A DNA stretch of 64,000 nt, taken from Vitreoscilla sp. Its GTDB lineage: Bacteria > Pseudomonadota > Gammaproteobacteria > Burkholderiales > Neisseriaceae. Location of the stretch: NCBI GenBank assembly GCA_030150505.1, contig JASLFS010000029.1, positions 1 through 64,000 of the forward strand, read 5' to 3'. Both the position numbers and the translations under genes were made by a program. Within the stretch, counting starts at the first letter, position 1. Every line of letters starts with the position of its first letter. The notes beneath the pieces are model-generated. The model ran no database searches, was not told the DNA's origin, and saw only the letters and a program-made list of their open reading frames with translations. Of the stretch, positions 53,565-63,052 are shown piece after piece.

Positions 53565-53594
53565 AAAAATGGCCACTCAAAAGTGACCATTTTT
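53565..53594 (-). terminator. Terminator of the NRAMP-like gene
   Basis: Arms AAAAATGGCCACT and AGTGACCATTTTT (53565-53577 with 53582-53594) pair with one mismatch, with a CAAA loop; a T run follows on the minus strand. Confidence 0.75.
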
Positions 53595-53616
53595 AATAAC
53601 TTATCCAATGATGAAA

Positions 53617-54909
53617 CTACCCAAGTAAACCGCTTACTTGACCAATAAACAACAAAGCAAATGCCGTTAAGTAAGTTAATCCCACCCAGGCCAATATTTT
53701 TAGCCATAACGGAACTGTTTGCTGTCCGCCAGAAACCAAACGAAGGTTCAACCATGCAAAAATAGGCGTTGTCACAAACGATGCAATCATGGCAAATCTC
53801 AGCATTGGACCCACTGCATTTTTAAATTGGAAAATAACCAACAATCCCAATAGTGTCGTTAATACAATCCAAATATCCAACGAGCGCTTGTTGCTTTTTT
53901 CTACACCTTTAATAATGCGTAACGATTCCATATTCGTGCGAGAATAGCCATCAATCACAGTTAAAGTAGTACCAAACATGCAAGAAAAAGCAATAAAGGT
54001 TACTAAGTAACGTGACCATTCACCAATTGTGGTCGCATACATATTAATTAACTGATTAATATAAGCACCACCAACCATTTCAACCTGAGCGCCAGAACCA
54101 TATTGCACTAAAGCACCTAAAGCTAAAAATACCAATGCCAATAAAGCAGTGCCAATGTATCCCACATTAAAATCAAATAAACCATCTGCTTTAGAAATGC
54201 TGCGCTGCTCACGTTTAGCAACCACCCACATAGATGTTAAGGCAGAAATTTCAATAGGAGCTGGCATCCAACCCATCAATGCCACGATGAAACTTAATGA
54301 CATTAAGTTCCATGGCGAAGGACCTTCAAAACCGATAGGAGCAACAGCGCCACGCCCCATGGCAATAATCACGGCTGTGACAGTTGCTGCTGTTAAGCTA
54401 ATCATAATGACTTTAGATAATCCATCTAATAGCGCATATTTTCCCGCTAACAACAAAAACATAGAGCCACCAAGCACCAAAACCACCAACCAAGACATGG
54501 GTATTCCAGGTAGCACATATGCCAAAATAGCAGCACATAAAATAGCAACACCAGCAGTATTAATCACCGCTGCAAAAATATTCAGCGCAAAGAATCCCCA
54601 AATATACGCTTTACCATTTTTGGCATAACCAGTTAATAAACTTTTTCCTGTATTTAAGGTGTATTCAGAACCAAAACGGAAAAAAGGATATTTAAAGATA
54701 TTGGCTAAAATAATAATGACAGCAAGCTGCCAGCCATATAAAGCACCCGCTTGAGTTGATGCAATTAAATGCGAACCGCCAACCGCAGCAGAGGCCATTA
54801 AAATACCAGGACCAAGTGCTCCTAAGCGAGATCGCCAATTCGATACAGCAACAGTTTGATCACCTTCAACCGCTGCCGTCTGGGTTTTTGACGTTGTAGA
54901 AACAGACAT
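53617..54909 (-). CDS. NRAMP-family transporter with non-canonical metal-site motifs
   Basis: The 430-residue protein has about eleven helices and the NRAMP-type layout (LGPGILMASAAVGG at helix 1, then STQAGALYGW). Classical NRAMP proteins bind metal with DPGN in helix 1 and a Met-Pro-His in helix 6. Here the same places read VGGS and WMPAPIE, so the usual Asp and His are missing. Metal-ion specificity, or even metal transport, is therefore uncertain. Alternatives are an Mg2+-type or an unknown solute member of the superfamily. I use the ATG; it is seven bases after GGAGG. Upstream is an AT-rich gap. Confidence 0.75.
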   Translation of the reverse strand: MSVSTTSKTQTAAVEGDQTVAVSNWRSRLGALGPGILMASAAVGGSHLIASTQAGALYGWQLAVIIILANIFKYPFFRFGSEYTLNTGKSLLTGYAKNGKAYIWGFFALNIFAAVINTAGVAILCAAILAYVLPGIPMSWLVVLVLGGSMFLLLAGKYALLDGLSKVIMISLTAATVTAVIIAMGRGAVAPIGFEGPSPWNLMSLSFIVALMGWMPAPIEISALTSMWVVAKREQRSISKADGLFDFNVGYIGTALLALVFLALGALVQYGSGAQVEMVGGAYINQLINMYATTIGEWSRYLVTFIAFSCMFGTTLTVIDGYSRTNMESLRIIKGVEKSNKRSLDIWIVLTTLLGLLVIFQFKNAVGPMLRFAMIASFVTTPIFAWLNLRLVSGGQQTVPLWLKILAWVGLTYLTAFALLFIGQVSGLLG

Positions 54910-55249
54910 ATTAACCTCCAAAGACAGATAACATTTTTCGATTTATCCACTGTCTTTTCATTATTGATATTATTTTCATCAGCAAATTTTTATTGCTTAA
55001 GCGATAAATATACCTGTCTTAAAGGTTTACTGCTTCCAAAAAATTAGCATTTAATTTAAAAGTTAAATGCTAATTAAGAATTTTATATCTAAAAAAACAA
55101 AATATATAAAAATTTATTTCAAAACATGAATTACAAAAACAACTTAGCAGCTTTTTATGTAAAAGTTATTAATATCATTAAATGGGTTTTAATACCCTAT
55201 TTACCCTATAAAAACCTAGATTTTCTATATATTCTAAGTAAAAATGCCA
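54910..55249. other. AT-rich intergenic gap of 340 bases
   Basis: No coding signal is seen. The part next to the NRAMP-like gene (54940-54990) has T/A-rich repeats such as TTATTGATATTATTTTC, weakly Fur-like but not a convincing box. No terminator is recognisable after the crotonase gene end. Confidence 0.5.
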
Positions 55250-56035
55250 TTAATCAATTTTTCTTGGGTGAAACTCAACGCTACTATCTTGTGCTTTTTT
55301 AACTGCTCGGTGCTGATTTTTTCCCATTAACAGCTTTAACTGCCACGTTTTCTCTCTTCTTAAAGCTTTTTTAGGCGATACAATCATTTCATTTAACAGC
55401 TTCTTGCCTGCGGCAATGCCATCAGGAGAGCGATGCACTAATTTTTCCGCCAGTTGTTGAGCCGCTAAAAGAGGCGTTTCGGTTAAATCTGTCACCATTC
55501 CATAATCAGATGCTTCTTTACCAGAAAATATTCTGGCGTTATAAGTTAACTCGCGCAAAATATCCATTCTCACAATACCTGCTGCCGTCTGTGTTAACCC
55601 CATATCAGGAACAATGCCCCATTTCGCTTCCATAATGGCCCATTGGCTTTTTGGGTGTACCATTCGAAAATCTGCTGCCAAAGCAAGTTGTACACCAGCT
55701 CCTAAACAATGACCTTCAATGGCAGCAATAACGGGTATTGGTAAATCGCGCCAAACCAAAGCGGCTGCCTGAAATAAACTGTATTTTGGTTTTAACAATT
55801 CCCATAAGACAAAGCGTTTGGGTGCTGTTTTCAAATCATTCAAATCCAATCCTGAACAAAATGTATCACTACCGCCAGTTAAAATAACAGCACGAATTTG
55901 GCGATTCTGGCGAATCTGTTTCGCACAAGCAACCAGCTCTCTCATCATGTCAAAGCTCATGGCATTTTTAGAATCGGGACGATTTAACATTACGGTTGCA
56001 ATGTTGTTTTCAACTGTCATTTGCAATGTTTTCAT
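55250..56035 (-). CDS. Enoyl-CoA hydratase/isomerase-family protein
   Basis: The 261-residue crotonase-fold protein has NKAM-like NRPDSKNAMS, the oxyanion-hole and CoA segments SGLDLNDL and EGHCLGAGVQLALAADFR, and EAKWGIVPDMG. The two catalytic-type positions match the superfamily in part, so hydratase, isomerase or another CoA reaction are all possible. AAGGAG precedes the ATG. It has no beta-oxidation neighbours. A near-exact uptake motif (55762-55773) lies inside. Confidence 0.85.
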   Translation of the reverse strand: MKTLQMTVENNIATVMLNRPDSKNAMSFDMMRELVACAKQIRQNRQIRAVILTGGSDTFCSGLDLNDLKTAPKRFVLWELLKPKYSLFQAAALVWRDLPIPVIAAIEGHCLGAGVQLALAADFRMVHPKSQWAIMEAKWGIVPDMGLTQTAAGIVRMDILRELTYNARIFSGKEASDYGMVTDLTETPLLAAQQLAEKLVHRSPDGIAAGKKLLNEMIVSPKKALRREKTWQLKLLMGKNQHRAVKKAQDSSVEFHPRKID

Positions 56036-56091
56036 ATTTTCTCCTTTGTTTTTTTATTTATACTTCATCCAAGATAGGATTAACATCACCA

Positions 56092-56793
56092 TTAAAGAGC
56101 GTGATGTTTAACCCAATCATTCGCCATTTGTAAGCGCTCAACCGTTCCAACATCAATCCAGACACCTGAATGCAATTGACCTTGTACTTGTTTATTCATC
56201 ATTGCCTGACGCAATAAAGGTGCCAATTTGGCTTTCGTTTGAGGCTGAATATCAGCAAACAATGTGGGGTGATAAATCCCCATCCCTGAAAAAGTATAAG
56301 CTTGTTCTTGATATGCTTCAGCATGAATCCCTTGATTCTCATCCAGCCCAAAATCGCCTTTGGGATTGTGCTCAGGGTTATCTACTAACCATAAATAAGC
56401 CAATGAATTATTTTCTTTCATCTCATTTGCAATAACAAAGGCTGCCTGAAAATCAATATCGGTTAATACATCGCCATTAATCACTAAAAATGGTTCATCT
56501 CCCAACAATGGCAATGCAGTTGTAATGCCACCTGCTGTTTCTAATCCTGACTCACCTTCAGCTGAGTAATGAATTTGAACGCCATAAGCAGCACCATCTT
56601 TTAGCTCATCTTCTATCTGTTGACCTAACCAAGCATGATTAATCACGATTTCATTAAATCCAGCCGCTTTTAATCGACATAAATGCCAGCCAATCAAAGA
56701 TTCTTCCCCCACTTTTAATAACGGCTTCGGGCATGTATCAGTCAATGGTCTCATTCGCTCACCACGACCTGCTGCCAAAATCATCGCTTTCAT
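56092..56793 (-). CDS. murU: MurU-type nucleotidyltransferase
   Basis: MurU makes UDP-MurNAc from MurNAc-1-phosphate in the cell-wall recycling route that bypasses the first steps of de novo synthesis. The 233-residue protein has the sugar-nucleotidyltransferase motif LAAGRGERMRPLT with PKPLLKV, GLETAGGI and VINGDVLTD. In Pseudomonas, MurU is paired with the kinase AmgK; no amgK is next to it here. General NDP-sugar pyrophosphorylase is the cautious name. The frame opens 39 codons upstream, but the ATG giving MKAMILAAG is the natural start. An exact uptake motif is at 56439-56450. Confidence 0.85.
   Translation of the reverse strand: MKAMILAAGRGERMRPLTDTCPKPLLKVGEESLIGWHLCRLKAAGFNEIVINHAWLGQQIEDELKDGAAYGVQIHYSAEGESGLETAGGITTALPLLGDEPFLVINGDVLTDIDFQAAFVIANEMKENNSLAYLWLVDNPEHNPKGDFGLDENQGIHAEAYQEQAYTFSGMGIYHPTLFADIQPQTKAKLAPLLRQAMMNKQVQGQLHSGVWIDVGTVERLQMANDWVKHHAL
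56439..56450 (+). repeat. DNA uptake sequence, exact 12-mer
   Basis: AGGCTGCCTGAA inside murU. Confidence 0.8.
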
Positions 56794-57200
56794 CTTCGTA
56801 TTCCCAGTACATTCAATAAAATAATAGTACAAAGTATACGCTATCTTTATCCTTTTCAATCCCCACTTAACTTGAATAAAAATCGTCGCAAACAATAATG
56901 ACATAACCATTTTAAATTTTCTGATGATTGATTAAAATAAAACAACAGATACTCACACTAACGAATATTAGTGCTGGAGCAATAATCCAATCACAAAACG
57001 CAATCAAGACTCTATCTAATAAAGTTAATAAGCATTAAATACTCACAAATAAGCAATTTAAATTATTAAATACTTTCAATACAATATTACAAACAGATTA
57101 AAGCAATAATATTTTAACAATCACCTTTAGAACTCTTGCCTTTAGCAAAAAAAACCGTTAGGCTGGTATGATTACGCAATAAAAAACTAGGAACACAGTC
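56794..57200. other. Gap of about 400 bases before aroG
   Basis: The murU-proximal end is unused open frame; the rest is AT-rich without a gene. The aroG end contains an extended -10 promoter (TGGTATGAT). I see no RNA gene or repeat. Confidence 0.5.
57164..57172 (+). promoter_or_regulatory. Extended -10 promoter of aroG
   Basis: TG-G-TATGAT, with TATGAT at 57167-57172. No good -35 is seen 17 bases upstream. About 20 bases remain to AGGA and the ATG. Confidence 0.45.
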
Positions 57201-58268
57201 ATGACATTAGATGAAATTAAAAATACAGATGACATTAAAATTAAAGAAGTCAAAGAACTATTACCGCCTTTGGCACATTTGTATGAATTGCCTTTGACTC
57301 ATGAAGCTGCTGATATGATTCATCAAACACGTGAAAATATCAGCAAATTGGTGCATGGTCACGATGATAAGCTATTAGTCGTTATTGGCCCTTGCTCTAT
57401 TCACGACCCTGAAGCAGCTATCGAATATGCCAAACGTTTGCTCCCATTGCGTAAAAAATATCAGGAGCAATTATTGATTGTTATGCGTGTTTATTTTGAA
57501 AAACCACGCACCACAATCGGCTGGAAAGGTCTGATTAATGACCCCCATCTCAATGGCACTTTCGATATTAATTACGGCTTACGCCAAGCACGCCGTTTAT
57601 TATTAACGCTAAACACCATGGGCATGCCTGCTGCTACTGAATTCCTAGATATGATTACACCTCAGTATTATGCTGACTTGATTAGCTGGGGAGCCATTGG
57701 TGCCCGCACAACTGAAAGCCAAGTTCACCGTGAGCTTGCTTCTGGATTATCTTGCCCAGTTGGCTTTAAAAATGGTACCGATGGAAACCTGAAAATCGCC
57801 ATTGATGCAATTGGAGCTGCTAGCCACCCTCATCATTTCTTATCGGTAACAAAAAGTGGTCACTCAGCTATCGTACATACCGCAGGCAATCCTGATTGTC
57901 ATGTTATTTTACGAGGCGGTAAAGAGCCAAACTATGATTCTCAACATGTCCAAGCTTCTGCAGTAGAACTAAGCAATGCAAAAGTAACACCGAAGCTAAT
58001 GGTTGACTTTAGCCATGCCAATAGCCGTAAAGATTACCGTCGCCAATTAGAAGTAACCGAAGATGTTTGCTCACAACTTAGTGCTGGTGAAAACAATATC
58101 ATGGGCGTCATGATTGAAAGCCACCTAGTTGAAGGTCGCCAAGATCAAAAAGCGGGCGAAGAACTGGTTTATGGTCAAAGTATTACAGATGCTTGTATTG
58201 GTTGGGATGCAACAGAAACTGTGCTTGAACAACTGGCTGCTGCCGTTACCAAACGCAGAGCACTTTAA
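57201..58268 (+). CDS. aroG: DAHP synthase, class I (AroG type)
   Basis: The enzyme joins phosphoenolpyruvate and erythrose-4-phosphate as the first step to aromatic amino acids. The 355-residue protein has the class I pattern: VVIGPCSIHDPEAAIEYAKRL near residue 62, MRVYFEKPRTTIGWKGLINDPH, GARTTESQVHRELASGLSCPVGFKNGTDG and VDFSHANSRKDY. Allosteric class (Phe, Tyr or Trp) cannot be stated from sequence by eye. It is monocistronic, between its promoter and a strong terminator. Confidence 0.96.
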   Translation: MTLDEIKNTDDIKIKEVKELLPPLAHLYELPLTHEAADMIHQTRENISKLVHGHDDKLLVVIGPCSIHDPEAAIEYAKRLLPLRKKYQEQLLIVMRVYFEKPRTTIGWKGLINDPHLNGTFDINYGLRQARRLLLTLNTMGMPAATEFLDMITPQYYADLISWGAIGARTTESQVHRELASGLSCPVGFKNGTDGNLKIAIDAIGAASHPHHFLSVTKSGHSAIVHTAGNPDCHVILRGGKEPNYDSQHVQASAVELSNAKVTPKLMVDFSHANSRKDYRRQLEVTEDVCSQLSAGENNIMGVMIESHLVEGRQDQKAGEELVYGQSITDACIGWDATETVLEQLAAAVTKRRAL

Positions 58269-58292
58269 ATCAATATATTGGTTTTACTATAG

Positions 58293-58323
58293 AAAAAAGC
58301 GACCAGATCAAGGTCGCTTTTTT
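58293..58323. terminator. Bidirectional terminator between aroG and murJ
   Basis: A 12-base-pair stem (58293-58304 with 58312-58323) with a seven-base loop and A/T tracts. Confidence 0.92.
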
Positions 58324-58339
58324 TAATGAACCATTGCTT

Positions 58340-59884
58340 TTAAATGTGTTCAGAACGTTTAAAATGCCGAGGGCGGAAACCCATCACACCTAAACTCACG
58401 AAATACAATAATGCACCGATGGTAATCAATACGCCAAGTTGAATAACCTTTTGCATGCCACTCACGTTCCAGCTAATCGGGTAAAAACTTTGTACTTGTA
58501 TATACCACAAGCTAACACCCATAATCACGATGGCAATGCCAAGCTTCAATAAGAAACCAAACCAACCAGCTGAAGGTGTATAAATTTTATGTCTTCTTAA
58601 CAGAATAAATAAAATCAAAGCATTTAAACAAGCTCCCAAACCAATTGCCAATGCCAAGCCCACATGCTGCAATTTCCAAACAAAAGCCAAGTTCATCACT
58701 TGCGTCATAATCAAAGTGAAAATAGCCACTTTTACAGGTGTTTTAATATTTTGGCGCGCATAAAAACCTGGAGCCAAAACCTTGACCAAAATTAAACCAA
58801 CCAAACCAAATGCATAAGCAATTAATGCATATTGCGTCATCTGGGCATCGTGCAATGTAAATTGATTGTACATAAACAACGTTGCTACCAAAGGAAATGA
58901 TAATACAGCCAATCCAACTGCAGCAGGCAATGCTAACAACATGCATAAGCGCATGCCCCAATCCAATAGTGCAGAAAATTGTTCAGTATCTTTACCAGCT
59001 GCGTACCGCGATAAAGTAGGCAATAAAATTGTTCCCAATGCTACACCTAAAACACCCGTTGGTAATTCCATTAATCGGTCCGCATAATACATCCACGACA
59101 CGCTGCCTGAAACCAAAAATGAAGCGAATATGGTATTAATCACCAATGAAATCTGTGCAACAGAAACACCTAAAATAGCTGGTGCCATTTGTTTTAAAAC
59201 ACGATTAACAGCCACATCTTTAAAGTTTATTTTGGGTTTTCTCAGAAATCCTAGTTTATACAAATACGGCAGTTGATAACCCAATTGTAAAATACCGCCA
59301 GCAAAAACCGCCCATGCCAATGCCAAAACAGGTGGATTAAAATAAGGCGCAAAAAACAATGCAAACACAATAAACGAAATGTTTAAAAATGTTGGCGTGA
59401 AAGCTGGTACGGTAAATTGATGATACGTATTGAGAATACTACCAACCAAGGACGATAGTGAAATCAGCAATATATATGGAAATGTAATGCGCAACATTTG
59501 TACAGATAAATCAAATTTATCCACATCGCTCACAAAACCAGGTGCAGTAATATACAACACCACAGGCGCAGAAATAATTCCGATAGCCGTGACAATCAAC
59601 AACACAAAAGTCAGCATGCCTGCAATATGTTGAATAAAAGCAACCGTTGCCTCTTTTGATCGTGTTTCTTTGTATTCCGCTAAAATCGGCACAAAAGCCT
59701 GCGAAAATGCACCTTCTGCAAAAATACGTCGCAATAAATTGGGTAATTTAAATGCGACAAAAAAGGCATCTGTTGCCATGCCTGCACCAAAAGTTCGCGC
59801 AATAATGGTATCTCGAACAAACCCGAGTACTCGCGAAACCATGGTCATGCTACTGACTTTTGCCAATGTTCTTAACAGATTCAT
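58340..59884 (-). CDS. murJ: Lipid II flippase MurJ
   Basis: MurJ moves lipid II across the inner membrane. The 514-residue protein has about fourteen helices. The N-terminus, SMTMVSRVLGFVRDTIIARTFGAG, includes the conserved Arg residues, and FRRIFAEGAFSQAFVPIL-like text follows (here LLRRIFAEGAFSQAFVP). AAAGG precedes the ATG. It is 22 bases after the RNB gene, so both are on one leftward unit. A near-exact uptake motif (59100-59111) lies inside. Confidence 0.95.
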   Translation of the reverse strand: MNLLRTLAKVSSMTMVSRVLGFVRDTIIARTFGAGMATDAFFVAFKLPNLLRRIFAEGAFSQAFVPILAEYKETRSKEATVAFIQHIAGMLTFVLLIVTAIGIISAPVVLYITAPGFVSDVDKFDLSVQMLRITFPYILLISLSSLVGSILNTYHQFTVPAFTPTFLNISFIVFALFFAPYFNPPVLALAWAVFAGGILQLGYQLPYLYKLGFLRKPKINFKDVAVNRVLKQMAPAILGVSVAQISLVINTIFASFLVSGSVSWMYYADRLMELPTGVLGVALGTILLPTLSRYAAGKDTEQFSALLDWGMRLCMLLALPAAVGLAVLSFPLVATLFMYNQFTLHDAQMTQYALIAYAFGLVGLILVKVLAPGFYARQNIKTPVKVAIFTLIMTQVMNLAFVWKLQHVGLALAIGLGACLNALILFILLRRHKIYTPSAGWFGFLLKLGIAIVIMGVSLWYIQVQSFYPISWNVSGMQKVIQLGVLITIGALLYFVSLGVMGFRPRHFKRSEHI

Positions 59885-59906
59885 TTTTAACCTTTAAGCA
59901 CGAATC

Positions 59907-61793
59907 TTAATGAGCGGATTCTTCATCTGCTTCACTGTGAATAAATTTAATAAAATTCAAAGACACGCTTTGATCCAATAAATTAATATGCGATGCTTTT
60001 AACCAAACACGAGAACGAGGCAAACACACTGGGATGCCCACTGCTTTGGCAACCATTGGCAAACCTTCTAATCTCACCAATTCTTCTTTCAATACCAATG
60101 CTTTCAATTCAGTGATATTTTCTTGCTGCAAATACACCAAACTCCAATACAATTCCATCTGACGCTGAAAATCAGCATAAGCTGAATAAGCTGATTCAAA
60201 TTGACGCAATAATGCGAATAAATCACTATTATTATTTTCAAAACGTTCGGCATAATTATCGGGGTCAATTAAACTTAATAATTGACGCTGATTAATATAA
60301 TCTGTCGCTCGACGAAGTGGAGAAGTACACCAAGCATAATGAGAAACACCCATGCCAATATGACCTTCAGATTGGGTACTAAAGCGTACCTTACCTGCAG
60401 GCTGAACACGGAAAATAGCGCTGGTTTCAGTTTCATCTAGCCATTTTGCCCAATTGCTATTGGCTAAAATCATCAATTCAGAAACCACGGTATCAACAGG
60501 AGAACCCCGCTCACGAAGACCAATGCTAACATGCTCATTATCATCTAATTCAATACTATAATCGTATTGCGTAGGACGCGTATCATCAAAACGGTCACGC
60601 TTTTTCTGCTCATTAATGCCAAAATTTAATAACCAAATTAAATCACGTTGATGGGCAAAGGTTTCAGCTTCACCATCTGCCAATGCTGTGCCTTGTTGAC
60701 GATTAAACAATGGTTCAATATCTTGAATGCGCAAATTATAATCAATCATCACCCATTCAATTTTACTGTCGGCAATGGTCACATTTCCTTCAGGGTCAAC
60801 ATCTGCATACAAGCTAATTGCAGGGCGATAATCCCCTTCATCTAAGCTATAAGCTTGAATCCAGTTTTCAGGCAGCATAGTCACTTTATGACCAGGATAA
60901 TAAACCGTACTTAAGCGCTCAAAAATTAGTTTTTCAATATCAGAATCTGCAGCAATCGCTAAACTAGGAGCCGCGATATGAATCCCTATTCGTTTACCAC
61001 CATTTGGTAAATCAACCAAAGAAATGGCATCATCAACTTCTGTCGTACTTTCATCATCAATTGAAAAAGCTTTAACACTTGCCTTTGGATAATCAAATGG
61101 CACATTCGCAACAGGTATTTCTTCTGCCTGTAATCCTTTAGGGAAATTTTGCAATGTAAAACCTTGCAGCAAATACGCAGGAATAGATTCAATACCACCC
61201 ACCAGCTGAGCCAACGCCAAGAAAGATTTTTTGCTGGTATCCGCAGCCTTGGCAAATGCTTTATAGGTTAAACTTTGCTTATCAGGTGCGTGTAAAATCT
61301 TAGGTAAATCGTGAGCAACGCTTTCAGGCAGCCTGTTTTCTAATAATTCTGCTGTCCATGCTTCCACCTGAGCATCTTGCTGTTTTTTACGCTCAATAGC
61401 AGCCAAGGCTTGTTTCAAAGTTTCTTCAGGAGCCGCTTTAAACATGCCTTTATTTTTTTTATAAAAATACATAGGTGCGGCATACAAAGCAATCAATGTT
61501 GAAGCCAATTCAATTTGACTAGGCTTATTACCAAAATATTCTTTGGCAATATCCTCCGCACTGATTTCCTCTTCACCCGAAACTTCCCACAACAAATCAA
61601 TATCAATTTGACTACTTTCATGCTGTGCTTTTTCCAAAAACACAGCCATATCATCACCAAACTCTAAAAAGACATGATTGGCTTTTACTTTGGCACGCTT
61701 ACCATGTTGTGTATCCACCTGATATGTGGCTTCATTTTTCTGCACAATAGCGGCCACTTTAAACTGACCAGATTCTTCGTAAAAAATATTCAT
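59907..61793 (-). CDS. RNB-domain ribonuclease (RNase II family)
   Basis: The protein degrades RNA from the 3' end. With the start at the internal ATG it has 628 residues. The RNB core holds AFSIDDESTTEVDDAISL (conserved Asp residues), then GIHIAAPS, and later VSHYAWCTSPLRRATDYINQRQL, with the arginine/aspartate signature of the family. An N-terminal region of about 200 residues precedes it. It is RNase II-like rather than the larger RNase R, but the C-terminal S1 domain appears short. No ribosome site is seen; the frame opens 36 codons upstream. An exact uptake motif lies inside. Confidence 0.9.
   Translation of the reverse strand: MNIFYEESGQFKVAAIVQKNEATYQVDTQHGKRAKVKANHVFLEFGDDMAVFLEKAQHESSQIDIDLLWEVSGEEEISAEDIAKEYFGNKPSQIELASTLIALYAAPMYFYKKNKGMFKAAPEETLKQALAAIERKKQQDAQVEAWTAELLENRLPESVAHDLPKILHAPDKQSLTYKAFAKAADTSKKSFLALAQLVGGIESIPAYLLQGFTLQNFPKGLQAEEIPVANVPFDYPKASVKAFSIDDESTTEVDDAISLVDLPNGGKRIGIHIAAPSLAIAADSDIEKLIFERLSTVYYPGHKVTMLPENWIQAYSLDEGDYRPAISLYADVDPEGNVTIADSKIEWVMIDYNLRIQDIEPLFNRQQGTALADGEAETFAHQRDLIWLLNFGINEQKKRDRFDDTRPTQYDYSIELDDNEHVSIGLRERGSPVDTVVSELMILANSNWAKWLDETETSAIFRVQPAGKVRFSTQSEGHIGMGVSHYAWCTSPLRRATDYINQRQLLSLIDPDNYAERFENNNSDLFALLRQFESAYSAYADFQRQMELYWSLVYLQQENITELKALVLKEELVRLEGLPMVAKAVGIPVCLPRSRVWLKASHINLLDQSVSLNFIKFIHSEADEESAH
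61323..61334 (-). repeat. DNA uptake sequence, exact 12-mer
   Basis: TTCAGGCAGCCT on the plus strand, inside the RNB ribonuclease gene. Confidence 0.8.
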
Positions 61794-61916
61794 AAGGATA
61801 TAGACTTTTATAGGGTAGATAAGCCATCTACCACAGAAATTACCAGCTATTAAAAGAAGGTCATTATAACGCATCTCTTTATTACCCCAATGTTTTTCCA
61901 TTCAGAGCAATAAAAA

Positions 61917-61938
61917 AGCGGTCGCCTAAGCAACCGCT
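61917..61938 (-). terminator. Terminator of the terC-like gene
   Basis: Arms AGCGGTCGC and GCAACCGCT (61917-61925 with 61930-61938), one imperfect pair, four-base loop, then six T on the minus strand. Confidence 0.75.
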
Positions 61939-61963
61939 ACGGTTTTATTTTAGATACCAACGC

Positions 61964-62947
61964 TTATTTTTTCATTTGTTCTCGCAAATCCCTGCTGACA
62001 TACAAAGATGTCACAATGGAAGCAGCCAACGCTCCAAAGACAACCGACAAGGATATTGAAATTGGAATATGCACCCATTTTAAAATCAGCATTTTTATAC
62101 CAATAAACGTTAAAACAACTGCTAAGCCATATTTTAGGAAAACAAAACGATCGGCAGCATCTGCCAATAAAAAATACATCGCACGCAAACCTAAAATAGC
62201 AAAGATATTGGATGTTAAGATAATAAATGGATCAGTTGTGACTGCAAAAATAGCAGGTATACTATCAACAGCAAAAATCACATCACTTAACTCAATCATC
62301 ACCAACACCAACAACATTGGCGTTGCCATTTTTTTACCATTTTCCCAAGTAAAGAATTTATCATTATCAAAATTCTGGCTAACTGGGATTAACTTACGCA
62401 CAAAATGCACCATCTTGCCATCGGCTAAATTTGGTTTTTCCTCCTTCTCTGGCTTTAACATATGAATACCGGTATAAACCAAAAAAGCACCAAATAAATA
62501 TAGAATCCACTCAAATTGCGCCACCAATGCAGCACCAATACCAATCATCACCGTGCGCAGCAAAATTGCCCCAAATACACCATACAACAAAACACGATGC
62601 TGATACTCTTGTGGCACTTTGAAAGCAGCAAAAATCATCAAGAAAACAAATATATTATCAACAGCCAATGATTTTTCTAAAACATAGCCAGTGAAATACT
62701 CCATGATTTTCACTTGCGCCACATCAGGCCCATAAAGCGGATTGCTTGCCAGCTCCCAATACAACCAACCAGCAAAAGTAATCGATACACCAATCCAAAG
62801 TAAAGACCACAACAAAGCTTCTTTAATTGAAACTTTATGCGAACCCTGCTTTTTTAACGACAGCATATCAATGGCGATCATAATAATAACCGCAATAAAA
62901 AACACCCCATAAAATAAAGGGCTACCAACAGAAGGATGAGGCGTCAC
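61964..62947 (-). CDS. TerC-family membrane protein
   Basis: The 327-residue protein has about nine helices. It has the TerC pattern EYFTGYVLEKSLAVDNIFVFLMIF, with conserved Glu and Asp, and later ELSDVIFAVDSIPAIFAVT. Members include Alx, a manganese exporter, and tellurium-resistance TerC; the true role here is unknown. Start is a GTG (MTPHPSVGSP). No yybP-ykoY manganese riboswitch is recognisable in the 100 bases upstream. Confidence 0.9.
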   Translation of the reverse strand: MTPHPSVGSPLFYGVFFIAVIIMIAIDMLSLKKQGSHKVSIKEALLWSLLWIGVSITFAGWLYWELASNPLYGPDVAQVKIMEYFTGYVLEKSLAVDNIFVFLMIFAAFKVPQEYQHRVLLYGVFGAILLRTVMIGIGAALVAQFEWILYLFGAFLVYTGIHMLKPEKEEKPNLADGKMVHFVRKLIPVSQNFDNDKFFTWENGKKMATPMLLVLVMIELSDVIFAVDSIPAIFAVTTDPFIILTSNIFAILGLRAMYFLLADAADRFVFLKYGLAVVLTFIGIKMLILKWVHIPISISLSVVFGALAASIVTSLYVSRDLREQMKK

Positions 62948-63052
62948 GATACAACTTTCAAATAAATGTTAAACAATTTTCGTTAGCTATTGTAGCTAAT
63001 CTAAAAAAAATTCCAGCCTGTATTTATGTAAAGAAAAGTTAATCAGCGTTTG

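Noticed and set aside
54940..54990. Fur box before the NRAMP-like gene
   Set aside because: Matches are too weak against the 7-1-7 pattern.
62948..63052. yybP-ykoY manganese riboswitch before the terC-like gene
   Set aside because: Only about 100 AT-rich bases are available and no conserved core is seen.
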